Assembly (NCBI GenBank): GCA_021521415.1
Contig: JAIQDT010005799.1
Span: 124,001 to 188,000, forward strand
Length of the DNA stretch: 64,000 nt
Direction of reading: 5' to 3'
From: Bidens hawaiensis
Lineage: Eukaryota; Streptophyta; Magnoliopsida; Asterales; Asteraceae
The stretch's first letter is position 1; each line of letters starts with the position of its first letter. Positions 11,080 through 23,973 of the stretch are shown one piece after another. The notes under the pieces were generated by a model. The model was not told the DNA's origin and made no database searches. It worked only from the letters and a program-made list of their open reading frames with translations. A program made the position numbers and the translations under genes.

Positions 11080-12610
11080 TGTCACAGCCCCCGACCCCTA
11101 TGCCCCCGACCCCTATACCCTGGGAGGGAAGCCGTGAACATTGATTGGTGGTATCGGTGTTTATTAAATTATTTTGCAGCAGAAAATTTCATCAGAACCG
11201 TAGTTAGGAAAAATGATCAGAGTTATAAAAACACCATGATTATTATTATGATAAACCGGGAATTTAATCCCTTTTGATACAAACATAAGTTTTATAGGGT
11301 TAAACCCTTATTTACAAAACACGTTTCTTTATTCTGGTGACAAACCACTTATTTAAGCTGGAAGCCCGGAAGCATCATTCCTTTGTCTCTAACAAGTCAC
11401 CTGAAACATGTTTAAAATATTTGATCAACAAGAAATACCGGTGAGTACATTCATTTGAAAATGACACAGTTTACAGTTACAGCATTAAGATGTTTTTACA
11501 TCTGCCTGCTTACAAATTACCGAAAGGTACTTTTCACTCGACCGTATCTATGACTGTGGTCATATTACTTATTGGCTAACACTTGTCCAAAAAGTAACGT
11601 GTAATAGCCCAGTAGGCAAGTCTTGTATACAAAACCCCACAATACCGATAGTAACCATTCCGTAAGTCTACAGAGACTTAATCACTGTAATGTATTTTAA
11701 ATACTTTGTAAATACTTTTGAAAATATTTAGACAATCTATCATGGGTTTTGTAGGTTTTGAAATCACCATGACAGCGTCGGAAAAATAGTTGTCTCACGC
11801 AAATGTGAGTTGTACAAAAACTCGAATGTGTCACCTTGTAAGTTTATAATTAAATAACACCTCCTGGTATTAAGCACATAGGATAAACACAATGTAATAT
11901 AACTAGATTAGTATAAAACCAACAATCATAACGATAATCATGAGAGTAGAAACTTTACATGATAGCACAATGTCATACCTTAACAGGTAGAGCTTTTGGA
12001 TTCGTGTATATTAGTTTCTTTCGACTGGATAGGATATCGCTACAAAAACTCGGTATTATACCCTTAATATATATATATATTAATATGTGTGTGAAAATAG
12101 AGAGAATTCAGAAATTTTGAACAAGAATTGAAGTCCGGTTGCCAACCTATTTATAGCAGATTTTGGCCTATGGACATCGCGTATCGCGAAGAATCTCGTA
12201 GCCTAGACGAGTCAGCTCTAGGCACGCCACGTGGCATGCAACGTGTCATCCGGCGTAACTTCCACGTCGCGGCCCTTAATGCGGCTCGCGGCGATGCGAG
12301 CGTGCGAAGTGCGCCATCAAAGCGCCCATTGCACTTCGCCCGAGCCCGTGCCCGTGCCCGTGCCCATGCGCGTTCGGGTGCTTCGCACCCTCCGTTAGGA
12401 CCACTGGGTGTGATATGCCTTATAAGAACATTAACATATAAATTTTCTTTCTTATAAAGAGCTCATTAGTTTGTTAATCTAGCGATGTGGGACAAGAATT
12501 TACAAACCTATTTATACTATGGTGGTACCTTTTCCATTTCTTTCCTCCACCAATGTGGGATGGAATTTTCCTTCTTTCATTTCCTTACTTTCATTTTATG
12601 GTTTGTTATA
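11080..12610 (-). repeat. 3' LTR of element 1
   Basis: 1531 bp. In element orientation it begins TATAACAAACC and ends TGTGACA. A 16-bp tandem duplication (CCCCCGACCCCTAT twice, 11088-11118) distinguishes it from the other copies. It contains the same CpG-rich palindromic block as the solo LTR at 1209-2724, although reduced (about 12170-12400). An (AT)n run lies near 12068. Confidence 0.92.
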
Positions 12611-15600
12611 GTCTCCCTCCTTATTTTGAATCTCGTCATCGAGATTTGGTTGGAATAAGTGTGGGTAGTTCCATTTCATTTCGGATTCCAATTTCAAGTA
12701 TATTCTGGTCCACATTTTAAATCCCACTTCACTTTGACCAGAACTATTCTTTTATGCTTGAGATTCTTGATCTTTCTATCTTCAATTTGCAAAGGTTTCT
12801 CAATAAATTTCAACTTTTCATTTACCTTTATATCTTGAAGGGGTACTTCTAGTGTTTTATCAATTAAGCATTTTCTTAAGTTACTTACATGAAATACATC
12901 ATGTATACCTGACGTTTCCTCTGGTAATTCTAGCTGATATGCTACTGGTCCAATTCGTTTAATAATTTGAAATGGTCCAACAAATCTTGGACTTAACTTT
13001 CCTCTCTTACCGAATCAGATTACTCCTTTCCATGGAGACACTTTTAGTAGCACTTTATCTCCAACTTGGAATTCCAATGGTTTGCGTCGATGATCCACAT
13101 AAATTTTCTGACGATCTCTTGCAGTTTTTAATCTTTCCTTAACTTGATTTATCTTATCAGTACTTTCTTGTATGATTTCAGGACCTGATAATTGTTTTCC
13201 TTCTATTTCTTCCCAACATACTGGAGTTCTGCACCTTCGTCCATAAAGGGCTTCAAATGGGGCAGCATTAATACTTGTATGATAACTGTTATTATAGGAG
13301 AATTCTATTAGTGGTAAATGGTCATCCCAATTTCCACCAAAATCTATTACACATGCTCTTAGCATGTCTTCCAATGTTTGTATGGTCCTTTCACTTTGAC
13401 CATCAGTCTGTGGATGGTATGTTGTGCTCAAGTTTAATTTTGTTCCCATAGCTACTTGGAAACTTTTCCAAAAATGAGAAGTAAAACGACCATCCCAATC
13501 CGATACAATGGATAATGGAACTCCATGCAATGAGAAAACTTTGTCCACATACAACTTAGCTAATTGTTCCATTTTGGAAGTTTCCTTCATTGGTATGAAA
13601 TGAGCTGATTTTGTTAATCTATCCACAATCACCCAAATTGTGTCATTACCTCTTCTTGTGGTAGGTAATTTGGTAACCAAATCCATTGTTATTAATTCCA
13701 ATTTTCATTCTGGCATTTCTAATTGTTGAAGTAATCCTGATGGCTTTTGATGTTCCGCTTTAACTTGTGAACAAGTTAAGCATTTTGAAACATAACTGGT
13801 TATGTCCTTTGTCATTCCTATCCACCAATAGATTTTCTTCAAATCTTGATACATTTTATCTCTTTCAGGATGCATTGTGTATTTGGAGTTATGGGATTCT
13901 TCGAGAATCTTTTCTCGTAATCCTCCTATAATTGGTATCCAGATCCTGTTCCCCATTCGGAGAATTTCAACATTTCCTTTGACAAGTAGATCAATGGTAC
14001 CATTTCTTTTCTCATCAGCAATTTTATTTTCTTCTATTGCTTGTTTTTGAGCATTCTTTACTTCATCAATTAAATTGATTTGAAGTTCTAACCTTAGAGC
14101 TCACACTCTTTTAGGTTTCTCATGCTCTTTTCTACTTAATGCATCGGCTACTATATTTGTCTTACCTTCACGGTATAGGATTTCACAATCATAATCGCTA
14201 AGAATTTCCATCCAGCGTCTTTGCCTCATGTTAAGCTCCTTTTTCCCAAAGATATATTTTAAACTTTTATGATCTGTGAATACAGTAAACTTACTACCAT
14301 ATAGATAGTGTCTCCAGATCTTTAGGGCAAAAATTATTTCTCCCAATTCTAAGTCATGTGTTGTGTAATTCTCTTCATGCTTCTTTAATTGTCTAGATGC
14401 GTAAGCAATAACTTTTTCACGTTGCATTAGTACACATCCCAATCCTGATTTAGAAGCATCACAACAAACGGTGAAATCTTCAGTTCCTTCTGGTAGTGCA
14501 AGTATTGGGGCATTTGTTAACTTTTGCTTCAAAGTTATAAAAGCTTCTTCTTGCTTAGGTCCCCATTCAAACTTGACATTCTTAGACGTTAACTTGGTTA
14601 ACGAAACTGCTATTCGGGAAAAATTTTGAATGAAGCGTCTATAGTTTCCTGCTAATCCTAAGAAACTTCGGATTTCTGCAGGAGTTTTAGGAATTTCCCA
14701 ACTAGTAATAGCTTCTATTTTGGAATGGTCCACGTGAATACCTTCATGGTTAATCAAGTGTCCTAGAAACTGTACTTCTTGTAACCATAATTCACACTTT
14801 GAGAATTTAGCGTAAAGCTTCTCTTTTCTCAATAGTGTCAAAAGTGTATGAAGATTTTTAACATGATCTTCACTGGTTTTGGAATAAATAAGTATATCGT
14901 CTATAAAAAGGATTACAAATTTATCCAAATATGATTTACATATTCGGTTCATCATATTCATAAATGCAGCTGGTGCATTGGTTAAACCAAATGGCATGAC
15001 TGTAAACTCATAATGGCCATATCTTGTCCTAAAAGCTGTTTTAGGAACATCTTCTTCTTGCACATTTAATTGATGGTATCCTGAGCGTGAATCGATTTTA
15101 GAAAAATATCGAGCTCCTTGGAGTTGATCAAATAAATCATCAATTCTCGGTAAAGGATACAGATTCTTAACTGTGACTTTATTCAATTCTCTATAATCGA
15201 TACACATACGTATCGACCCATCTTTCTTTTTGACAAACAATACTTGTGCTCCCCAAGGTGATGAGCTAGGTCGTATGAAACCTTTCTCTAGCAATTCCTC
15301 TAATTGCTTTTTTAATTCTAACATCTCTGTTGGCGCTAACCGGTATGGTGCTTTAGCAACTGGCGCTATTCCTGGTATTATATGAATTCTAAATTCAACT
15401 TCACGATTAGGCGATCGTCCAGGTAAATCTTCTGGAAAAACATCAGGATATTCCGATACTACCGAAATTTCTTTTAGCTCTTTTCCTTTGGCGCTAATGA
15501 TTACAGAAATCATATATACTACACCTTGCTTCCTTAGATAGCTTGCCGCTTTCATTACTGATATAAACTTTCTAGGCTTGAGCATCTTATCTCTTTGAAT

Positions 15601-17131
15601 TGTAATAATTTCTCCTGTTGGCGAGCGAATTTCAACAGAATTTGTATTACAGAGGCTTCGAGCATGATTGGCGGCTAACCAGTCCATTCCTAATATAACA
15701 TCGAATCCAGCCATATTCATTGGGAGTAAATTTGCTTTAAACTGGTGGCCTAGTAAGTTTATGTTTTCTTCTTGGAGTACTTCATGAATATGAATGGAAT
15801 TTCCATTTGCCGTCTCTACTGTGCAGACTTGATGGAGTTTGGTTAATGGTTGATTTAAGGCCTTGGAAAACTTCGTGTTTATAAAACTTTGGTTTGCTCC
15901 GGAATCAAACAATACTTTAGCGTAAACGTTATTAACAAGGAACGTACCCGCAATGATGTCCGGAATCATTGCTGCTTCTTGTGCAGTGAGCTGAAAAGCT
16001 CGTGCATTCTTGTTAGGTCCATCTGTGTTCTTTGCTTTGTTGTCAGGCACCTTTGTCAGCTTTGGACATTCTGGACGGATGTGGCCAGGTTCTCTGCAGT
16101 TGTAGCAAACACGACTTTCCTTTCTTCTACATTCTTCATCCGTATGTCCAGCCATTTTGCAATAATTGCAATACTTAGTTTTCTTAAAAGCACATTTCCC
16201 TGAATGCCTTTTTCTGCAAGTTCTACAGAAAGGATGAGCATAAGATTGCCCCGTTCCTTTCTTCCAGAATTCTTGGGTAATCTTTTGGGCTAGATCTTTC
16301 TTTTTGTTTTCTTCCTGAGTTCGGACTAATCCGTCTGTTAGGGTATTTGCTAGCTCAACTGTTTCTTCAATAGTCTGAGGTCTAGCTGACTTTACCAGAT
16401 CACGGATTTCACTTACTAATCCCCAAATATAACGAGAAATTAGTACTGACTCTGGCGAAGCCAAAGCCGATACCATTCTCGCATATTCGAAGAATTTTGT
16501 CGTATACTCACGACACTTCACACCTTCCATCTTGTGGTTTAAGAACATAGTAGCAATATTTTCTCTTTCATGAGGAGGACAAAATTTCCTTTCTACTATT
16601 TCTTTAAACTCTTCCCAGGTCACAGTATAAACAACATTGTTTCCCTTTGACTGGAGGATTGTGTTTCACCATTCTATTGCTTCATTAACGAAGAGATTAG
16701 AAGCATATAATATTTTATCTTCTTCAGCACATTTGCTGATTCTTATAATGGCTTCCGTCTTTTCTAACCAGCTAATGTTGCAATTGATCCTTCATTTCCA
16801 GAGAATTCGGTTGGCTAACAAGCCAAGAAATCCTTGTAAGTACAACCGCGAACTTTTGGCTTTTTGGGTAATGTGTTTCTACCTCCTCCATTCACACTGT
16901 TACTAGCCACAGTGTTAGACTTTCGCTTATTACTCTCTTTCTTATGCCTAATTACAGAAATGGGTTGCTTAATAGCATCAGAAATTAAAGGAATTGCTTC
17001 CGCGATTTTCTGAGCTATCATATTTTCAATAGCATTCATATTCAGATGAGTTCTTGATTGGAATTTTCATGATTGTTCTCATTTTCTTGATTGTGCTCGT
17101 TTTCGTGATTAGAACTAGCTTCATTTGACAT
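12596..17131 (-). pseudogene. gag-pol of Ty3 element 1 (broken)
   Basis: The frame starts near ATG 17131 with an Asn/Glu-rich leader and then the gag capsid region. Two zinc knuckles follow ([28 protein letters not shown], about 16070-16170). The protease motif is DSGA (about 15890), RT has FIDD (about 14890), RNase H begins CCDASKSG (about 14455), the integrase zinc and DDE core cover about 13900-13200, and the chromodomain about 12880-12640. Breaks: frame changes near 17040, between 16815 and 16623 and near 12672, and in-frame TGA at 14101, 13705 and 13015. Each TGA sits where relatives have Arg (CGA) or Trp (TGG), so each is explained by a C-to-T or G-to-A change. The final frame runs through the polypurine tract and stops inside the LTR (12596-12598). 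Confidence 0.92.
12611..12625 (-). promoter_or_regulatory. polypurine tract of element 1
   Basis: On the minus strand AATAAGGAGGGAGAC directly abuts the LTR start TATAAC. This is the expected priming site for plus-strand DNA synthesis and independently fixes the non-TG LTR end. Confidence 0.8.
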
Positions 17132-17405
17132 CTGAATTACATACAAGAAAGGATTTATTAATATCGTAATTAAATAATAAAGTAAGCAAAATATTAATAA
17201 CACATAAGCATAAATAACACATAGGCACAAAATATGTCAAAATCGTCGATCTTTGCGACATTTACTCTTTTTATATATATGCATCACTAAATTTTACATC
17301 TATACACTATATATATGCGTCACTACACACCTTTCTTACATACATTCTTTTTTTTTATCAAAGAAATTACGATAATGAACATATAAATATTATATATATA
17401 TGGCT

Positions 17406-18115
17406 TTATATGTATGATTCTCGGTCGTAGTATTTCCAGGTTAAATTCTCCCTCATATTTCTTATTCTATTCCTAGTATCAATTAATTCTTCCCCATAAT
17501 GGCGGGGCTCAGCCGTCATTTCCGGTGTCATGGTGGGGTAGTTTGCGGTTTCCGCATGGAACAGTGCATACGGATTGTTCATCATTGTTTGATATTGCCA
17601 ATCGTTCGTCCATCATTCTTCCATTTGAGCTTGACTGATAATATCATCATGGGGAAATGTATTATTTGGGTTTTGAGTTGGCATATTCGGATTGCTGGAG
17701 CTTCCTGCACCTATATCATTGAATATGGGTTGAAAGATTTCACATTCATCTAGGCATCTGCCTAGTCGCTCCTCCATTGGTATTGTTGACATGGGTGGTG
17801 GTAAAGTTGGTGGTGGTTCTATTGGTTGTTGTTGAGTTGGTTGTTCGGGTTGTGGTTGAGTTGGTTGTTCAGGTTGTAGTTGAGTTGGTTGTTCGGGTTG
17901 TGGTTGAATTGGTTGTTTGATTGTGGTTTTTCCTTTCTTATTTCTTCTCAATTCTCGTTTCCAGTTTTTGAGCCTTCTTCTTCTTTTAGGCTTTGGTTTT
18001 TCTACAGGTAGGGCTTGAAAGATCATGGGTTCAGGTTGTTGTTGACTAGATTCTCCTTCTTCTATATCCGTGGAGTTAACGGATATGTTTCAAAAGCATC
18101 AACTAGCTCACTCAT
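17406..18115 (-). pseudogene. extra ORF between primer site and gag in element 1
   Basis: A frame of about 237 codons runs from ATG at 18115 to TAA at 17406-17408. It has one frame change near 18050 and one in-frame TGA at 17613-17615. The centre has a strongly basic stretch (KPKPKRRRRLKNWKRELRR) followed by a repeated QPEQPTQ motif, then a Pro-rich linker. The tail ends KYYDRESYI. It resembles no retrotransposon enzyme I know. Element 2 has a frame of almost the same length (711 nt) at the same place. The function is unknown. Confidence 0.6.
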
Positions 18116-18284
18116 GCTGTTAATCAAAAATTATAAAACAACGAATTCCAAAGGAAAATAGTATTTATTTTCACGTGTGGTTAAAACCTTATTTTTATGA
18201 TTAACACATAGGTTAATGCATGTATTTCCTAACATTAATTTTTTTAAGATTAGGTATTATTAGAATACTCATATTGCTTAAACA

Positions 18285-18300
18285 AGTGGCTCCGATACCA
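18285..18300 (-). promoter_or_regulatory. primer binding site of element 1
   Basis: On the minus strand TGGTATCGGAGCCACT lies 7 nt after the LTR end. It matches the initiator Met tRNA primer site TGGTATCAGAGCC with one change (A to G). Confidence 0.85.
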
Positions 18301-18307
18301 CTTCAGC

Positions 18308-18556
18308 TGTCACAGCCCCCGACCCCTATACCCTAGGAGGGAAGCCGTGAACATTGATTAGTGGTATCGGTGTTTATTAAATTATTTTGCAGCGGAAAAT
18401 TTCATCAGAACCGTAGTTAGGAAAAATGATCAGAGTTATAAAACACCATGATTATTATTATGATAAACCGGGAATTTAATCCCTTTTGATACAAACATAA
18501 GTTTTATAGGGTTAAGCCCTTATTTACAAAAGACGTTTCTTTATTCTGGTGACAAG
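18308..18556 (-). repeat. 5' LTR of element 1, inner part
   Basis: This is the TGTGACA-ending part of the LTR. It breaks off at ACAAG (18552-18556), the duplication created by element 2, and resumes at 32126 with CCACTTATTTAAGC exactly as in the uninterrupted copies. Confidence 0.93.
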
Positions 18557-20499
18557 TGTGACACTCGACAATTTCAGGTTAACTCCGTTAATTCAAACTC
18601 CGTCGATTCAAACTTAAGATCACTTGATCTATAACGCATATCTCATTACATTTAAACTTGGGTTTTAAATGACGCTTGACAATCACTACACATGTAGTCT
18701 TTCGGGATTGCACCGAAACGCAAACGAGTTGACTCAAACCATTGGTGAACAAACGACAAACATCAAAACAATAATTATTTGATAATTATGTGTTAGGTTT
18801 ATGTATTATTTGATATTTATATGTAGATTCTTAACTCAAGAAGCAAGAACAAATTGTGTACACTAGAAAAGTAATAACTAAAAGAGGAGGGACTATTGTG
18901 TAACATATTATTATTAAATAATAACAAAAAACCCTAACCTCTTCCCTCCCCTCCCAAACCCGATCGGCCCCCTCCCTCACACCCTCTTGCGACGGCAGCC
19001 ACCACCACCACCATATCACTTCCGTTTGACCTTGTTTTTCATAATCGGAGCATCCCGCACTTGTTTCTAGGTCATCCCTCACCTTCCTCTTGCTCGTTTA
19101 TGCGTTTTTAAGGTATAAACATAAACCCTAATTTTCGAAAATCATGTGTTAAGTGTTCATATGCTTTGTTTGGATTAGATGATGCTTGATTATGCTTCGG
19201 TTGTTGATTTAAATGATCATGTGTGATTTTGTTCGGAGAAAGATTGTTATATCATGGATTTTTCGTAAACCCTAGAGGGTTTACTACTGATTTTTATGGA
19301 TTACAATGTTTATTGCATGTTTGGGGATGTGTTGTATGCTTAGGACGCATGCTAGACAAATTTGTGTGCTTGCTGATTTTTGACAGAAGAGATAGTTAAA
19401 CTTGAACGAGGTGTAACTTGTTAAATATGAAACCAAACTGGACTATTTATGAGTCTAAAAGGTAGTACTCTGAGTCTAGTTTACAGAAAACCCAACCACG
19501 CCTGATTTGGAGGTGTTTTGGTTGCTCAAACGATTTAAATGTGATCAAAGGTCAAAACTGGTACTGGACAGATTGTTAAGTTTATGTTTAGACGACTGTA
19601 ACTGAATGTTAAGTTGGTAATTAGTCGAAATTATTAACACCACAGTGTACTAGGTTGAGTCTAGTTTCTATAAAGTCCAAGTTTGTAATTTTTGGACGTG
19701 TAAAAGTTAACTTTTATTATTTTACAAACTGAAGTGCAAGTCTGAATTGTGAGGTCTGCTGTTAGGCTGTTTTGTAATTATCATATCTCATAAACTACAA
19801 GATCAAATGGGTTGGTTCCACTTCTGGAAGTTAACATGTTGAGTTAAAAACTTAACCCAATTGGTCTTGTATTAATTGGAATTACCATTTAACGGGAATA
19901 ACAAATATCATTCTGTTGCGCATGATTTTGACTGCTGTGAGTTTACTGTAATGTTTTGGTCTTTGTGAGAAAAATATGTGCAATAAAAATACAATAAAAA
20001 TAGTTCTGGAAACCTACCTCATGTGTGCTTTTTTGACTATATTTGGTGAATTAATTGATGTAAGGCCCCGTTACCGGTAGCCCTACTTTCGTGTTGGATT
20101 TACTCATAAACACAGTTCTAAATATCAGAGTTAACTAAAACATTTACGCGGAATATAAAACTTTCATAAAACATTACATAATTCATAGCTAGTCTCAAAC
20201 ATTCTTTGTCTTTCAATATTAAAGCATTAAAATTAAAGCATCATAAGTCTTCAGATGCCAGACTCTTGTTCAATGCCACGTGTCTCCTCAAGCGAGCTGC
20301 CTCATCCTACTCACCTGCGTGCATACTAAAAGTCAGCTACGCTGAGTGAGTTCTAGTTAATCATACACTATACAGTACACATAAACTTATATTCTTTCAT
20401 TCATACTTTCATACTTTCATACTTTCATTCTTTCATACTTTGATTCTTTCCTTTGTATTAACTTACCTTCATATCTTACGTTATAAAGAGCATTACGCC

Positions 20500-20825
20500 C
20501 TACATTCCTCGAGTATTATTAGGGCTCGGTACCCTCCTTCCTCGAGTATTGTTAGAGCTCGGTACCCTCCTTCCTCGAGTATTATTAGGGCTCGGTACCC
20601 TCCTTCCTCGAGTATTATTAGGGCTCGGTACCCTCTTTCCACGAGTATTATTAGGGCTCGGTTTCCCTCTTTCCACGAGTATTATTAGGGCTCGGTTTCC
20701 CTCTTTCCTCGAATATTAGTAGGGTTCGGTTCCCTAGTTCTCGAATATTAGTAGGGTTCGATTCCCTCTTCGTTACCATACAACCATACATCATACCTCG
20801 AGTATTATTAGGGCTCGGTACCCTT
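20500..20825. repeat. minisatellite CTCGAGTATTATTAGGGCTCG
   Basis: About nine direct units of 30-35 bp built on CTCGAGTATTATTAGGGCTC followed by GGTACCCTCCTTC. The array creates an open frame at 20440-20688 with a repeated SSIIRARYPP peptide, which I regard as a by-product. Confidence 0.85.
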
Positions 20826-21423
20826 TTCGTAACCATACAACCATGCAACCGTCAATTCCTTCTTTTATTAACTTTATCACGTTCATACACATAAGCATAC
20901 ATATCATACTTACCTTACACATAGCGTTACAACCTGACAGTACGTGCAATATCCGAAGATCGTTCACGTACCATCAAGCAATCATTCATACATATCATAT
21001 CATTCACATAAGGCATACACTTATCTCTTAGGATAAGTGTATTAACAAACATATTGAGTATGCACACAGCCCCGAAAACATAACACATAAATGGGGCTAG
21101 AAACTCACCTGAACACGGTTACGTTCACCGTTAATCGTAATCCCTTTCTTCAGTTGTGCACGGCTGACTGTATAACAAGTATACGTATCAATTAGCTATC
21201 ACTTCTCATAATGTATTTCTATCTTTATATGACCCACAGCGAACGGGGGTCCGGGGGCAGCGCCCCTGGCAACGGGGTCTAGGGGCGGCAGCCCCTAGCA
21301 GTGTCCAAGGGGCAGAGCCCCTGGCTGGGGTCGAGCTGCCAGGTCAGCTTGGAAAAATTTTATTTCCATTAACTGTCTTAACACATTTTTCATTAGATTT
21401 TTAATTTATTTTCTAATCGAACT

Positions 21424-21715
21424 TGACTTTAGGCGAAGTTAACCCTCGGGCGAACTTTGCTCTAGGCGAAGTTAACCTTAGGCGAACTTAGCTTTAGGCG
21501 AAGTTACCAGCTAGGCGAACTTAGCTTTACAGCGAAGTTGCCATCAGGCGAACTTGGCTTCAGGCGAAGTTACCAGTTAGGCGAACTTAATTTTACAGCG
21601 AAGTTGCCATCAGGCGAACTTAGCTTGCAGGCGAAGTTTATCAGGCGAACTTAGCTTGCAGGCGAAGTTCATCGCTTTGAAGGCGAAGTTGCCCAGTTGC
21701 AGGCGAAGTTGTCCA
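21424..21715. repeat. minisatellite AGGCGAAGTT / AGGCGAACTT
   Basis: Alternating AGGCGAAGTTACC and AGGCGAACTTAGCTT units, more than a dozen copies. It is the reverse complement of the array at 3413-3745. Confidence 0.85.
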
Positions 21716-22980
21716 GATCAGCCGCTGTTCGGTTTCTGACCAGCATTTCGAGCGATTTTAACACCCTTGCTATGGTTCAACATCACCCACTACGCTTCCC
21801 GACCATTTTCGGTCGCTTATACACTAAAAAGCTTGGATCTTTAAACTTCAAAGATCAAGAATCATACCTTTTTGAGCTTGTTAGGATCTCGTTTAACTTG
21901 TTAAAACACTAATAGCTCTATCTCTCTCTTGGATCTGCCCGGTTCTTCCCATGGTCCGGCCGGCGAAGTGTGGTGTGTGGTGTGTGTGTTTTTCTTTTTT
22001 GGAGTATTAGAAAATGAAAGGAATGAAAGATATATTGGGTTTAGGGGATATTTATATCCCTTAGATCCCATTCTCATTTAACCCATCTCAATTAATCTAA
22101 GTCCATGATCCGCTCCTTACCCGATATTAATTAATAACGCGAAATCACTAAACATAGCTTTCTTTATTCATCATTAAAATTTTAGGATGTTACAATTGAT
22201 ATGTTATGATCTGTTGAATAGAGTAATCTTTCAAGTAGAAATCTCTCTTGATAAAACTAACTGCTGAACTATGTAAAATACATGAAACGTGCTTGTTGTT
22301 AGATAATTGCTATGTTTTGACTAAATTTCCCTTATGGGGAATAATTGCTAGTAATGTACAATATTAATACTTGACACGTAAGTAGTTGTTTACACATGTA
22401 ACATGTCACCAATGTGTTTGTCAAGTCACACTTTATTCACAAACGAAACACGAAACGTATCGCATGCATAGGTATTATGTGCCGAGTCTAGAGACTCAAT
22501 AATAGTTCCAACACTTAGAAAATCTCATTCTTGTTTTAGAGCGCTAGTGGGGATTTTCTGTGACGCGTATCTCTCGGTTGACTTGTTTTTGAATTCTTCG
22601 CAAACAGTGAGTTTCACGTTCCCCTTTTACTCTTTTAAACGCTTTTTATTTGGGGGAGATAACATACTCCAAAACGCTTTAGATTTTGTTATTAATTATA
22701 TATCACTTGTAAGGCTAAGTGGCAAACGAACCAACTAAAGTCCTTCATAACATCGAACCGTTTAGTATTTGTATAATAGCGAGTCACTGTTGAGTAGTAC
22801 TACTGGGTTTGACAAACCCCACCCAACTCTAAACTCGACGGCAGGTCGAGTGGGTGTAATCTTGGCTAACACATTTTCCATGGTCGTGGTAGACATGGTG
22901 GCAAGGCAATTGATAAACAGTCAGCTTCGGTGTCGAACACTTAGTAATACTTGTTTTATAGGCTAGCTACCTATCGATAT

Positions 22981-23776
22981 ATAATTGACATAACATTATC
23001 TGGTAACGCAAACGCAAAATGTAAACGCAAACGCAAACGCTTTATTTATATAAACTTGTGAACTCACCAACCCTGTGTTGACACTTTTAGTATGTTATTC
23101 TCAGGTAGCCGAGGCGGGTGCGCGGTATAGGAACATGCATTCATTGAATACCATCGTTTTGAAAAACTTGTTTTAAACTTTTATTCATTGGGTTTTTAAG
23201 TCGTCCTGCGTGACGCAACACTTGGTTTATGATTTACGCTTCCGCACTTATTTAAACTAAATGTTTCGTGGTTTGAAAACTTTATTATGGGGTTTGATTA
23301 TAACTAATGATTCCGATCCTGTTAGTTCATACCCTCTGAGGGTAAAACTCTGTAGTGGATTTTGAGGGTGTGACAATAATTGACATAACATTATCTGGTA
23401 ACGCAAACACAAAACGTAAACGCACACGCAAACGCTTTATTTATATAAACTTGTGAACTCACCAACCCTGTGTTGACACTTTTAGTATGTTATTCTCAGG
23501 TAGCCGAGGCGGGCGCGCGGTATAGGAACATGCATTTCAGTGAACTCTATCGTTTTTGCAAACTTGTTTTTAAACTGTTATTAATTGGGTTTTTAAGTCG
23601 TCCTGCGTGACGCAACACTCGGTTTATGAATTTACGCTTCCGCACTCATTTAAACTTTAATGTTTTCGTGGTTTGAAAAAATTATTTATGGTGTTTGATT
23701 ATAACTAATGATTCCGATCCTGTTAGTTCACACCCTCTGACGGTAAAACTCCGTAGTGGATTTTGAGGTTGTGACA
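22981..23776 (+). repeat. 395-bp tandem duplication of the LTR 3' end
   Basis: Copy 1 at 22981-23375 and copy 2 at 23376-23776 both begin ATAATTGACATAACATTATC and end with the LTR terminus TGTGACA. The right LTR of the element has one copy. Both copies include the segment with GTGTTGACACTTTTAGTAT and the final 40 bp of the LTR. Confidence 0.9.
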
Positions 23777-23779
23777 GAT

Positions 23780-23793
23780 TGGTATCAGAGCCA
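23780..23793 (+). promoter_or_regulatory. primer binding site of element 2
   Basis: TGGTATCAGAGCCA starts 3 nt after the LTR end. It is the exact complement expected for the 3' end of initiator Met tRNA. Confidence 0.92.
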
Positions 23794-23973
23794 TTGGTTA
23801 TAGCGAACTAGAATTTGCATGCTTACTAGATTATAACCGCAACGACCCATTAGTTATAATTTTTACGCACTGCATATATATATATATATATATATATTTT
23901 ATTTAGTCTTTCGTTATCCTTATCTCTTTACCTCATTCACTCATACGCGTGCATACACGACTTACCTGTAGGG

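Larger units (their letters stand above)
20059..22194 (-). mobile_element. solo LTR, family B, inside LTR of element 2
   Basis: 2136 bp, the reverse of the copy at 2741-4593. It has TGTAAGGCC at the left, GATGTTACA at the right and a perfect ATTGA duplication at 20054-20058 and 22195-22199. The uninterrupted target is preserved in the right LTR (about 30953-30962), proving the insertion border. Expanded minisatellites (about 20500-20825 and 21424-21715) account for most of its extra length. Confidence 0.95.
18557..23776 (+). repeat. 5' LTR of element 2 (with nested solo LTR)
   Basis: Without the 2141-bp nested insertion and the 395-bp terminal duplication it is about 2.68 kb, close to the right LTR (2475 bp, which lacks the 183 bp matching about 19395-19577). 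The 83-codon minus-strand open frame seen in both LTRs (18831-19082, 29915-30166) has a Trp run from a CCA microsatellite and is not a credible gene. Confidence 0.92.

Noticed and set aside
16637..16906. Plus-strand ORF opposite gag of element 1 (also 15889-16203)
   Set aside because: Antisense shadows of the broken gag-pol frame.
18831..19082. 83-codon minus-strand ORF identical in both LTRs of element 2 (also 29915-30166)
   Set aside because: It is duplicated only because the LTRs are. Its Trp run comes from a CCA microsatellite and no domain is seen.
20440..20688. ORF with repeated SSIIRARYPP peptide
   Set aside because: A by-product of the minisatellite in the solo LTR, whose unit length happens to keep a frame open.
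23780..23793. tRNA-like sequence TGGTATCAGAGCCA
   Set aside because: It is a primer binding site complementary to the tRNA 3' end, not a tRNA gene.
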